This document shows, piece after piece, positions 9,008-17,431 of a stretch of DNA of 64,000 bases. The DNA is taken from contig CAXNKS010000002.1 in NCBI GenBank assembly GCA_964203055.1, forward strand, positions 124,001 to 188,000, in the 5' to 3' direction. Within the stretch, counting starts at the first letter, position 1; each line of letters begins with the position of its first letter. The stretch comes from Fontibacterium temperatum (GTDB lineage Bacteria; Pseudomonadota; Alphaproteobacteria; Pelagibacterales; Pelagibacteraceae). The notes under the pieces are model-generated. The model saw only the letters and a program-made list of their open reading frames with translations, ran no database searches and was not told the DNA's origin. The translations under genes and the position numbers were made by a program.

Positions 9008-9093
9008 GGAGGGGTGACCGAGTGGTTAAAGGTGACGGTCTGTAAAACCGTTGGCTCCGGCCTACGAAGGTTCGAATCCTTCCCCCTCCACCA
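9008..9093 (+). tRNA. tRNA-Tyr (anticodon GTA)
   Basis: This class II tRNA of 86 nt has acceptor GGAGGGG/CCCCTCC, an encoded ACCA end, anticodon stem ACGGT/ACCGT with loop CTGTAAA (anticodon GTA) and a long variable arm. It is the first gene of a tRNA-Tyr/tRNA-Gly/tuf/tRNA-Trp/secE string like the tufB transcription unit of other proteobacteria. Confidence 0.96.
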
Positions 9094-9158
9094 AGAGGGA
9101 GTGTTTAAAGAAAAGAATTGTTAGCAACAAAATAAAATTAGGAGTAAGGTTTGGTTAC

Positions 9159-9232
9159 GCGGGTGTAGTTCAATGGTAGAACTCCAGCCTTCCAAGCTGG
9201 TTGTGAGAGTTCGATTCTCTTCACCCGCTCCA
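9159..9232 (+). tRNA. tRNA-Gly (anticodon TCC)
   Basis: The 74-nt cloverleaf has acceptor GCGGGTG/CACCCGC, a T discriminator and encoded CCA. The anticodon stem CCAGC/GCTGG holds CTTCCAA with anticodon TCC. It sits 42 bases upstream of tuf and is probably co-transcribed with it. Confidence 0.96.
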
Positions 9233-9274
9233 GATTAAAAATTAATAATAAACTGAGAGGTGTAGAAAAAGTAA

Positions 9275-10462
9275 ATGTCTAAGGAAAAATTTCAAAGAAC
9301 GAAACCACATTGTAATATTGGTACTATTGGTCACGTCGATCATGGTAAAACAACTTTAACAGCCGCGATCACAAAAGTTCTTGCAAAAGCTGGTGGAGCA
9401 AAATTTGTTGCTTACGATCAGATTGACAAAACACCTGAAGAAAAAGCAAGAGGTATTACTATTTCTACAGCTCACGTTGAATATGAAACTGCAAAACGTC
9501 ACTATGCTCACGTTGATTGTCCAGGACACGCTGACTATGTAAAAAATATGATTACTGGTGCTGCCCAAATGGATGGAGCTATTTTAGTTGTGAATGCAGC
9601 TGACGGTCCAATGCCACAAACTAGAGAACATATTCTTTTAGCAAGACAAGTTGGAGTTCCGGCTTTAGTTGTTTTCTTAAATAAAGTTGACACTGTTAAC
9701 GACAAAGAACTTTTAGATCTTGTTGAAATGGAGATCAGAGAATTATTAACTTCTTATGGATACCCAGGAGACAAAACTCCAATTATTAAAGGATCAGCAT
9801 TAAAAGCAATTGAAGGCGACGTTGAACTTGGAGATAAACCAATCCTTGCTTTGATGGAAGCGGTTGATTCATTTATTCCACAACCAAATAGACCAAAAGA
9901 AAAACCATTCTTAATGCCTATCGAGGATGTTTTTTCGATTTCTGGTCGAGGAACAGTTGTTACTGGCAGAATTGAAGCTGGTGTAATTAAGACCGGTGAA
10001 GAAATGGAAATCATCGGAATCAAAGCTACACAAAAATCTGTATGTACTGGTGTTGAAATGTTTAGAAAACTTTTAGACACAGGTGAAGCGGGAGATAACG
10101 TTGGTATTCTTTTAAGAGGTATTGAGCGTGAGCAAGTAGAAAGAGGACAAGTTTTGGCTAAGCCAGGATCAATTAAGCCTCACACTAAATTTGAAGCTCA
10201 AGCTTATATTCTGAAAAAAGAAGAGGGTGGAAGACACACTCCATTCTTTACTAAATATCGTCCACAGTTTTACTTTAGAACTACAGACGTTACAGGAGAA
10301 GTTTTATTGCCCGCTGGTGTTGAAATGATTATGCCTGGTGATGATGCAAAAATGACTGTTACTTTAATCACTCCAATTGCGATGGATAATAATTTAAAAT
10401 TTGCGATTAGAGAAGGAGGAAGAACCGTAGGAGCTGGAGTAGTTACTAAGATTATAGAATAA
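9275..10462 (+). CDS. tuf: Translation elongation factor EF-Tu
   Basis: EF-Tu is the GTPase that delivers aminoacyl-tRNA to the ribosomal A site. The 395-residue protein has P-loop GHVDHGKT at 19-26, DCPGHADY (G3), NKVD (G4), and the two C-terminal beta-barrel domains, including GRGTVVTGRIE and the terminal region ending GAGVVTKIIE. This is the only tuf in the window; none is found between fusA and rpsJ, where a second copy often lies. It sits between tRNA-Gly and tRNA-Trp. Confidence 0.98.
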   Translation: MSKEKFQRTKPHCNIGTIGHVDHGKTTLTAAITKVLAKAGGAKFVAYDQIDKTPEEKARGITISTAHVEYETAKRHYAHVDCPGHADYVKNMITGAAQMDGAILVVNAADGPMPQTREHILLARQVGVPALVVFLNKVDTVNDKELLDLVEMEIRELLTSYGYPGDKTPIIKGSALKAIEGDVELGDKPILALMEAVDSFIPQPNRPKEKPFLMPIEDVFSISGRGTVVTGRIEAGVIKTGEEMEIIGIKATQKSVCTGVEMFRKLLDTGEAGDNVGILLRGIEREQVERGQVLAKPGSIKPHTKFEAQAYILKKEEGGRHTPFFTKYRPQFYFRTTDVTGEVLLPAGVEMIMPGDDAKMTVTLITPIAMDNNLKFAIREGGRTVGAGVVTKIIE

Positions 10463-10467
10463 ATCTT

Positions 10468-10543
10468 AGGAGTGTAGCTCAATTGGTAGAGCGCCGGTCT
10501 CCAAAACCGGAGGTTGCGGGTTCAAGTCCCTCCACTCCTGCCA
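10468..10543 (+). tRNA. tRNA-Trp (anticodon CCA)
   Basis: The 76-nt cloverleaf has acceptor AGGAGTG/CACTCCT, G discriminator and encoded CCA. Anticodon stem CCGGT/ACCGG holds CTCCAAA with anticodon CCA. It starts five bases after the tuf stop and ends 13 bases before secE, a conserved placement in many proteobacteria. Confidence 0.96.
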
Positions 10544-10556
10544 CAGATTATTAAAT

Positions 10557-10742
10557 ATGTTTAACCCTATTCAATTTTTAAGATCTGTTAAGCAGGAGGC
10601 TTTAAAAATATCTTGGCCAACAAGAAAAGAAACCAGCATTGGGGCATTTACAGTTTTTGTTATGTCTGTAATAGCGGCTTTATTTTTTTTGTTATTAGAT
10701 CAAATTTTTAAACTAGGTCTAAATTATTTACTTGGAATTTAA
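10557..10742 (+). CDS. secE: Preprotein translocase subunit SecE
   Basis: This is the small essential subunit of the SecYEG channel. The 61-residue protein has an amphipathic N-terminal region with the family signature KQEALKISWPTRKET and a single C-terminal membrane segment at about residues 30-55. This is the short single-span form typical outside gammaproteobacteria. It starts 13 bases after tRNA-Trp and ends three bases before nusG. Confidence 0.95.
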   Translation: MFNPIQFLRSVKQEALKISWPTRKETSIGAFTVFVMSVIAALFFLLLDQIFKLGLNYLLGI

Positions 10743-10745
10743 CTT

Positions 10746-11273
10746 ATGATGAAATGGTATATAATTCAGGCTCATTCAGGAGCAGAAAAGAAAGTAGCTA
10801 GTCTCATTCCTGAAAAACTTGAAAAAGAAGGTTTAGCACATCACTTTGAGGAGACATTAGTTCCAACGCATGAAGTTACAGAAGTAAAAAAAGGCAAGAG
10901 AACAACTTCTGAGAAAAAATACTTTCCAGGTTATTTTTTAGCAAAATTAGATATGAATGATCAAGTTTATCATTTAATTAAATCTATAAAAAGAATTACA
11001 GGTTTTTTAGGTGTTCCAGGAAAACCTACCCCAATTTCAGAAGCTGAAGTTACAAAGATTATGGGAAAAATTGAGGATGGAGCTCTTAAACCCTCAACTA
11101 GTATAAGTTTTGATATTGGAGAACAAGTTAGAGTATGCGACGGACCTTTTGCATCATTTAGTGGTTTAGTTGAGGGTGTTGATGAAGAAAAGTCTAGACT
11201 AAAGGTTTCTGTTTCGATATTTGGTAGGCCCACACCCGTAGAGTTAGAATACGGACAGGTAGAAAAGATTTAA
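10746..11273 (+). CDS. nusG: Transcription termination/antitermination factor NusG
   Basis: NusG binds RNA polymerase, linking it to Rho and to ribosomal protein S10. The 175-residue protein has the NGN domain (KWYIIQAHSGAEKKV at the start, FPGYFLAKL in the middle) and a C-terminal KOW domain (VRVCDGPFASFSGLVEG). There are two adjacent ATG codons (10746 and 10749), and either may be used. It follows secE by three bases and precedes rplK by two. Confidence 0.96.
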   Translation: MMKWYIIQAHSGAEKKVASLIPEKLEKEGLAHHFEETLVPTHEVTEVKKGKRTTSEKKYFPGYFLAKLDMNDQVYHLIKSIKRITGFLGVPGKPTPISEAEVTKIMGKIEDGALKPSTSISFDIGEQVRVCDGPFASFSGLVEGVDEEKSRLKVSVSIFGRPTPVELEYGQVEKI

Positions 11274-11275
11274 GT

Positions 11276-11701
11276 ATGGCAAAAGAAATTTCTGGAATTT
11301 TAAAATTACAAATCAAAGGCGGGCAAGCTAATCCAGCTCCTCCTGTTGGACCTGCTCTTGGACAAAGAGGGGTTAATATAATGGAATTTTGCAAATCATT
11401 TAATGATAAAACCAAATCTTTAATGGGGCAGCCAGTTCCAGTTGTTATTACTATATATAAAGATAAAAAATTTGATTTTATAATTAAAACTCCACCTGCA
11501 TCTTTTTTAATTAAAGAAGCTATTAAACTTAAAAGTGGCTCTAAAGAACCAGGAAGAGTTGTAGCTGGATCTATTAGTAAGGCTCAGCTTAAAAAAATTG
11601 CAGAAATTAAAATGAAAGATTTAAATGCTTTTGATATTGAGCAAGCGATAAAAATTATAGCTGGTTCAGCAAGATCAATGGGTATTGAGGTAAAAGATTA
11701 A
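11276..11701 (+). CDS. rplK: 50S ribosomal protein L11
   Basis: L11 forms part of the GTPase-associated centre of the large subunit. The 141-residue product has the conserved N-terminal proline-rich motif PAPPVGPALGQRGVN and the C-terminal rRNA-binding domain. Its stop overlaps the rplA start by one base (TAATG), suggesting translational coupling. There is no room for a leader between nusG and rplK. Confidence 0.97.
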   Translation: MAKEISGILKLQIKGGQANPAPPVGPALGQRGVNIMEFCKSFNDKTKSLMGQPVPVVITIYKDKKFDFIIKTPPASFLIKEAIKLKSGSKEPGRVVAGSISKAQLKKIAEIKMKDLNAFDIEQAIKIIAGSARSMGIEVKD

Positions 11702-12393
11702 TGTCAAAAAAAAATTCAAAAAGATATTTAGCTTTAATCAAGGGTCACGATAAGACAAAAGAACTTGCATTACCCGAGGCTATTAAATTATTAAAAACAA
11801 AATCAAATACAAAGTTTCCAGAATCAATGGAAGCGATTTTCTTTTTAAATATTGATAAAGCTAAAACAGATCAAAATTTAAGAACAGTAGTAGATTTGCC
11901 AAATGGTAACGGCAGAAAAGTTAAAGTTGCAGTTATTTGTGGTAACGACAAACTTAGCGAAGCTAAATCTTCAGGAGCTGAAATAGCTGGATCAGAAGAT
12001 TTAATTAATGAGATAAATTTAGGAAAAATAAATTTTGATGTATTGATTTCAACGCCTGACATGATGGCAAAAGTTGGAAAATTAGGAAAAGTTTTGGGAC
12101 CAAAAGGATTAATGCCTAATCCAAAATTAGGCACTGTCGCAAAAGATATAAAATCTACTGTCGAAGCAATAAAAAAAGGTAGAATTGAAATTAAATGTGA
12201 CAAAGATGGAAATTTAGGTTTATCATTTGGCAAAGTAAAATTTTCCGACAAAGAATTATCTGAAAATTTTAAAAGTGTTTATGAAGTTGTTGCAAAAGAA
12301 AAGCCAGCTGGGATTAAAGGAAATTTTATAAATTCAATTTACTTATCTACAACTATGGGACCTTCAGTTAAACTTCAACTTTCGAGCATATAA
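11701..12393 (+). CDS. rplA: 50S ribosomal protein L1
   Basis: L1 forms the mobile stalk near the ribosomal E site and, in other bacteria, represses the L11 operon. The 230-residue product carries the family motif KVGKLGKVLGPKGLMPNPK in its second domain. It is linked on both sides by one-base TAATG overlaps with rplK and rplJ. Confidence 0.97.
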   Translation: MSKKNSKRYLALIKGHDKTKELALPEAIKLLKTKSNTKFPESMEAIFFLNIDKAKTDQNLRTVVDLPNGNGRKVKVAVICGNDKLSEAKSSGAEIAGSEDLINEINLGKINFDVLISTPDMMAKVGKLGKVLGPKGLMPNPKLGTVAKDIKSTVEAIKKGRIEIKCDKDGNLGLSFGKVKFSDKELSENFKSVYEVVAKEKPAGIKGNFINSIYLSTTMGPSVKLQLSSI

Positions 12394-12902
12394 TGAATAG
12401 AGAGCAAAAAACTACATATGTGAATGATTTAAAAACGGTCATAGCAGCTAATGAAGGAATTTTAGTTTATCACTACGAAGGTATTACTGTTAAAGATTTA
12501 GAAAGCCTGCGTGCTAAAATGAGAGAAAGCGGTGCATTTTTAAAAATTACAAAAAATAGAATTGCAAAAATTGCACTTAAAGGATCAAAAGCAGAAAAGT
12601 TAGAAAAATTTTTTAAAGGACCAACAGCTATTGCCTGTTCAAAAGATCCAATTACGCTTGCAAAAACTTTAGTTACTTTTTCTAAAAGCAATGAAAAGCT
12701 AAAAATTCTTGGCGGTCTAATGGACGAGAAGCTTTTAGAGCCATCAGATGTTGCTCATATAGCAACTTTACCTACATTAAATGAAGCAAGAGCTAAAATT
12801 GTGGGAATTTTAGTAGCCCCAGCTCAAAAAATTGTAAGTATTTTGCTTGCACCAAGCGCAAAAATAGTTAATTTGATGCACGCTAAAAATTTAAAAAATT
12901 AA
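12393..12902 (+). CDS. rplJ: 50S ribosomal protein L10
   Basis: L10 anchors the L7/L12 dimers to the large subunit. The 169-residue product has the N-terminal rRNA-binding domain (LRAKMRESGAFLKITKNR) and the C-terminal helix that binds L7/L12. It starts at the last base of the rplA stop, so the separate L10 leader known from enterobacteria is absent. rplL follows after 19 bases. Confidence 0.96.
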   Translation: MNREQKTTYVNDLKTVIAANEGILVYHYEGITVKDLESLRAKMRESGAFLKITKNRIAKIALKGSKAEKLEKFFKGPTAIACSKDPITLAKTLVTFSKSNEKLKILGGLMDEKLLEPSDVAHIATLPTLNEARAKIVGILVAPAQKIVSILLAPSAKIVNLMHAKNLKN

Positions 12903-12921
12903 ACCCACTAGGATATTCAAA

Positions 12922-13296
12922 ATGCCAGACTTAAATAAAATTGTAGAAGATTTATCAAAACTAACCGTTGTTGAAGCAGCAGAACTTTCAAAAACTTTAG
13001 AGGAAAAATGGGGAGTATCAGCAGCAGCACCAGTTGCAGCGGCAGCTCCAGCAGCAGCAGCAGGCGGCGCAGCAGCAGAAGAAAAAAATGATTTCATAGT
13101 TAATCTTGTTTCATCAGGTGATAACAAGATTGGAGCAATTAAAGAAGTACGAGCGTTCACTGGTTTAGGTTTAAAAGAAGCTAAAGATTTAGTTGAAGGT
13201 GCACCAAAACAACTTAAAGCTGGCGTTAGCAAAAAAGATGCTGATGATATTAAAAAGAAACTAGAAGCAGTTGGCGCAAAAGTAGAACTTAAGTAA
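12922..13296 (+). CDS. rplL: 50S ribosomal protein L7/L12
   Basis: The stalk protein recruits translational GTPases. The 124-residue product has the N-terminal dimerisation domain, a long Ala-rich hinge at about residues 33-52, and the conserved C-terminal domain (IKEVRAFTGLGLKEAKDLVE). An AGGAT sequence about ten bases before the ATG is a weak Shine-Dalgarno site. It is the last gene before the rplL-rpoB hairpin. Confidence 0.97.
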   Translation: MPDLNKIVEDLSKLTVVEAAELSKTLEEKWGVSAAAPVAAAAPAAAAGGAAAEEKNDFIVNLVSSGDNKIGAIKEVRAFTGLGLKEAKDLVEGAPKQLKAGVSKKDADDIKKKLEAVGAKVELK

Positions 13297-13313
13297 ATTT
13301 AAATTTTTTTTAG

Positions 13314-13337
13314 AGCCGGATAATAAAATATTCGGTT
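13314..13337 (+). other. rplL-rpoB intergenic stem-loop
   Basis: The arms CCGGATA and TATTCGG (one G-U pair) enclose ATAAAA, and two further outer pairs extend the stem to nine. A T-run lies just before it and no T-run follows it, so it is more likely an RNA-processing or attenuation hairpin than a simple terminator. A processed or attenuating structure in the rplL-rpoB gap is known in enterobacteria; use here is inferred from position. Confidence 0.5.
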
Positions 13338-13345
13338 AATAAGCT

Positions 13346-16300
13346 ATGTTGTTATCTTTTACAGATAAAAAAAAAGTTAGAAAAAGCTTTGGTAAATTAG
13401 AAAATATACTTAATATTCCAGATTTAATAGAAGTCCAAGTTAACTCTTATAAAAATTTTTTAGAAGCAAACACAGAACATAAAGTTGATTCTGGAATTAC
13501 AAAAGTATTTAAAGATATTTTTCCAATAGAAGAATTTTCAGGACTTGCAACTATAGAATATATTTCATATCGGTTTGAAAAACCAAAGTACACAGTTCAA
13601 GAATGTAACCAAAGAGGACTTACATATTCAGCGGCATTAAAAGCGACACTTAGATTAGTTGCTTATGACATCAACGAAGAAAAACAAACTAAACAAGTTT
13701 TATCTGCCAAAGAACAAGAAGTTTATATGAGTGATATTCCTCTTATGACTCCAAGAGGAACATTTGTTGTAAATGGAATAGAAAGAGTTTGTGTGAATCA
13801 GATGCACAGAAGTCCAGGAGTTTTTTTTGATCATGATAAAGGTAAAACACACGCAAGTGGAAAATTATTATTTAGCTGCAGAGTTATTCCTTACAGAGGA
13901 TCTTGGTTGGATTTCGAATATGATACAAAAGATATTTTAAATTTTAGAATTGATAGAAAAAGAAAATTGCCTGTAACAACATTGTTGATGGCCCTTGGTT
14001 ATAATAGGGATGATATTTTAAATCTTTTTTACGAAAACATTAGATACGACTTAACTTCTGAAGACGAATGGAAAACAAAATTTACTCCAGAAAATTTTAG
14101 AAACTATAAATTAAAGAATGATTTAGTTAATGCCGAAACTAAAAAAATTATTATAAAAAAAGATACAAAAATTTTGTATCCAATGGCATTAAAATTAAAG
14201 AAAGAAGGACTTAATAGTTACTTAGTTAAGACCCCTGATTTGTTTGGAAAGTATTTAGCAAATGATATTATTAACGAAAAAACTGGCGAAGTAATTGCTG
14301 AATCTGGAGATGAAATTTCTAATGATTTAATTACTAAACTTACAGATCTTAAAACAAAAACAATTTATCTGCTTGATATTGATGGTGTAAATAGAGGACC
14401 ATTCTTAAGAAATACCTTAACTGTCGATAAAAATCTTAATCAAGACGAAGCTAGCATGGATATTTATCGTGTTTTAAGACCAGGTGAGCCACCAACAATA
14501 GAAACTGCTAAAAATTTATTTGGTAACCTATTTTTTAATCATACAAGATATGACCTTTCAGAAACAGGTCGCGTAAAAATGAATGCGAGAATGGACCTTG
14601 ATTGCGATCCAAAATTAACCGTTCTTAGAAAAGAAGACCTAGTTACTATCGTTAAACATATGTTGGATTTAAAAGATGGAAAAGGCGAAGTAGATGACAT
14701 TGACCATCTTGGAAATCGTAGACTTAGATCTGTTGGAGAGCTCGTAGAAAATCAATTTAGGATTGGATTAATAAGAATGGAAAGAGCCATTAAAGAAAAA
14801 ATGGCATCTGTTGAAATTGATTCAGTAATGCCACAAGATTTAATTAATGCAAAACCAATTGCTGCATGCCTTAAAGAATTTTTTGGAACTTCTCCATTGT
14901 CTCAATTCATGGATCAAACAAATCCACTCGCTGAAATTACTCATAAAAGAAGAGTGTCAGCTCTTGGGCCTGGAGGATTAAACAGAGAGAGAGCAGGATT
15001 TGAAGTTCGAGATGTTCACCCAACTCATTATGGAAGAATATGTCCTATCGAAACACCAGAAGGACCAAATATTGGATTAATTAATAGTTTAGCAACTTAT
15101 TCAAGAATTAATAAATATGGCTTCATTGAAAGCCCATACAGAAAAGTTGTTAGTGGAAAAGTTACAAAAGAGATTCATTATTTATCTGCAATGGAAGAAG
15201 GCAAATATACAATTGCTCAAGCAAACTCTCCTTTGAGCAAAGAAAATACTTTTGTAGATGATTTAGTTTCTTGCAGAAAATCTTTAGGATTTGAATTAGC
15301 AAAACCTGAAAACGTTGACTTTATGGACGTTTCACCAAAACAAGTTGTGTCGGTTGCTGCAGCTTTAATTCCATTTTTAGAAAATGATGATGCAAATAGA
15401 GCTTTGATGGGATCTAATATGATGAGACAAGCAGTACCTTTAATTAAAAATGAATCTCCATTAGTTGGAACAGGTATAGAAAAAGATGTTGCTGTAGATT
15501 CTGGAGCTACATTAGTTGCAAAAAGAGATGGTGTTGTAGATAAAATTGATGGAAAAAGAATTGTTGTTAGAGTAACTACAGAAAAAGATCTTACAAAATC
15601 TGGTGTTGATATTTATAACTTAAGCAAATTTCAAAGATCTAATCAGAACACATGTATTAATCAAAGACCACTAGTTAAAGTGGGTGATAAAATTAGAAAA
15701 GGCGATGTTATTGCCGATGGTCCCTCAACTCAATTTGGCGAATTAGCTCTAGGTAAAAACGTAATGGTAGCATTTATGCCATGGCGTGGTTACAATTTTG
15801 AGGACTCGATATTAATTTCTGAAAGATGTGTAACAGATGACGTTTTCACTTCAATTCACATAGAAGAATATAGTGTTATGGCCAGAGATACAAAGCTTGG
15901 TCCTGAAGAAATTACTAGAGATATTCCAAGCACTGCAGAAGAAAATTTAATAAATTTAGATGAATCTGGTGTCGTTTACGTTGGAGCAGAAGTAAAACCA
16001 GGCGATATATTAGTTGGAAAAGTTACTCCTAAAGGAGATTCACCAGTTAATGCAGAAGAAAAATTATTAAGAGCAATTTTCGGAGAAAAAGCAATTGATG
16101 TAAGAGATTCTTCTTTAAAAATGCCTTCAGGAACAAATGGCGTTGTAGTTGAAGTAAGAGTATTTAATAGACACGGAATTGAAAAAGATGAAAGAGCAAT
16201 TTCTATTGAAAGAGCTGAAATTGAATCAGTTCAAAACGATAAAAATGCTGAAGAAGAAATATTAGAATCTAACATTAAAGCGAGAGTTAAAGGAACGCTT

Positions 16301-17428
16301 GTATCGGCTAAGGTTGAAGAAGATTTTAAATCTTTAAAAAAAGGAACTGTTTTATCAGAGGATAATTTATCTGAATTAACGGCAAACGAGTTATTCAAAT
16401 TAGTCATAGAAGATAAAAAAGTTCAATCCAACTTAGCAATTTTAAAAGAACAATTTGTTAAAGCTAAAAAAGATATTCAAACTAGATTTGAAGACCAGGT
16501 AGATAAAATTCAAAAAGGAGACGATTTATTACCAGGTGTTATGAAAATGGTAAAAGTTTTTGTTGCTATGAAAAGAAAACTTCAGGCCGGAGATAAAATG
16601 GCAGGAAGACATGGTAACAAAGGAGTTATTAGTCGAATTGTACCAGCAGAAGACATGCCTTACATGAAAGATGGAAGACCAGTTGATATTGTTTTAAATC
16701 CATTGGGAGTTCCAAGTCGTATGAACGTAGGTCAAATTCTAGAGACCCATTTAGGATGGGCTTGTTCTGAGATGGGTGAAAAAATTAAAAAACTAATCGA
16801 AGATGTTCAAAAAAACTCTTCTAAAAGAGAAGAATTAAAAAATTATTTAGGAAAAATTTATAAAGGAGAATTAGGTGATGAAATTAAAAATTTATCCGAT
16901 TCTGAACTTAGCGAATTAAGTTACAATTTATCAAGTGGCGTTCCTATAGCAACGCCGGTTTTCGATGGTGCTAGCGTAAACGATGTTACTGATATGCTAA
17001 AATTTTGTGGATTACCTGAATCTGGACAGACCGATTTATATGATGGCAGAACAGGTGAAAAAATTGATCGTCAAGTTACTGTTGGAATTATTTACATGTT
17101 AAAATTAGCTCACATGGTCGATGACAAAATTCATGCTCGTTCAACTGGTCCTTACAGTTTAGTTACACAGCAACCTCTTGGTGGAAAAGCTCAATTTGGT
17201 GGTCAAAGATTTGGAGAAATGGAAGTTTGGGCTTTAGAAGCTTATGGAGCTGCTTATACATTGCAAGAAATGTTAACAATTAAATCTGACGATGTAGCTG
17301 GAAGAACAAAAGTTTACGAAACCATTGTTAAAGGTGATGATGATTTTGAATCAGGAGTTCCAGAGTCATTTAACGTTTTAATTAAAGAGATTAGATCTTT
17401 AGGTTTAAATATTGAATTAACAAATTAA
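13346..17428 (+). CDS. rpoB: DNA-directed RNA polymerase subunit beta
   Basis: This is the second-largest RNA polymerase subunit, 1360 residues, full length. The rifampicin-binding region around residues 515-575 reads as wild type (FMDQTNP, THKRRVSALGPGG), so no classical resistance change is seen. The C-terminal active-site region contains KMAGRHGNKGVIS, and the end has QFGGQRFGEMEVWALEAYGA. It is followed by rpoC after three bases in a TAAATTATG junction. Confidence 0.98.
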   Translation: MLLSFTDKKKVRKSFGKLENILNIPDLIEVQVNSYKNFLEANTEHKVDSGITKVFKDIFPIEEFSGLATIEYISYRFEKPKYTVQECNQRGLTYSAALKATLRLVAYDINEEKQTKQVLSAKEQEVYMSDIPLMTPRGTFVVNGIERVCVNQMHRSPGVFFDHDKGKTHASGKLLFSCRVIPYRGSWLDFEYDTKDILNFRIDRKRKLPVTTLLMALGYNRDDILNLFYENIRYDLTSEDEWKTKFTPENFRNYKLKNDLVNAETKKIIIKKDTKILYPMALKLKKEGLNSYLVKTPDLFGKYLANDIINEKTGEVIAESGDEISNDLITKLTDLKTKTIYLLDIDGVNRGPFLRNTLTVDKNLNQDEASMDIYRVLRPGEPPTIETAKNLFGNLFFNHTRYDLSETGRVKMNARMDLDCDPKLTVLRKEDLVTIVKHMLDLKDGKGEVDDIDHLGNRRLRSVGELVENQFRIGLIRMERAIKEKMASVEIDSVMPQDLINAKPIAACLKEFFGTSPLSQFMDQTNPLAEITHKRRVSALGPGGLNRERAGFEVRDVHPTHYGRICPIETPEGPNIGLINSLATYSRINKYGFIESPYRKVVSGKVTKEIHYLSAMEEGKYTIAQANSPLSKENTFVDDLVSCRKSLGFELAKPENVDFMDVSPKQVVSVAAALIPFLENDDANRALMGSNMMRQAVPLIKNESPLVGTGIEKDVAVDSGATLVAKRDGVVDKIDGKRIVVRVTTEKDLTKSGVDIYNLSKFQRSNQNTCINQRPLVKVGDKIRKGDVIADGPSTQFGELALGKNVMVAFMPWRGYNFEDSILISERCVTDDVFTSIHIEEYSVMARDTKLGPEEITRDIPSTAEENLINLDESGVVYVGAEVKPGDILVGKVTPKGDSPVNAEEKLLRAIFGEKAIDVRDSSLKMPSGTNGVVVEVRVFNRHGIEKDERAISIERAEIESVQNDKNAEEEILESNIKARVKGTLVSAKVEEDFKSLKKGTVLSEDNLSELTANELFKLVIEDKKVQSNLAILKEQFVKAKKDIQTRFEDQVDKIQKGDDLLPGVMKMVKVFVAMKRKLQAGDKMAGRHGNKGVISRIVPAEDMPYMKDGRPVDIVLNPLGVPSRMNVGQILETHLGWACSEMGEKIKKLIEDVQKNSSKREELKNYLGKIYKGELGDEIKNLSDSELSELSYNLSSGVPIATPVFDGASVNDVTDMLKFCGLPESGQTDLYDGRTGEKIDRQVTVGIIYMLKLAHMVDDKIHARSTGPYSLVTQQPLGGKAQFGGQRFGEMEVWALEAYGAAYTLQEMLTIKSDDVAGRTKVYETIVKGDDDFESGVPESFNVLIKEIRSLGLNIELTN

Positions 17429-17431
17429 ATT

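Noticed and set aside
11871..12251. 126-codon open frame antisense to rplA
   Set aside because: It lies wholly inside a conserved gene, and its composition is that of a shadow frame.
12891..13232. Ala-rich minus-strand frame opposite rplL
   Set aside because: It mirrors the GCA/GCT-rich hinge of L7/L12 and has no start signals or independent features.
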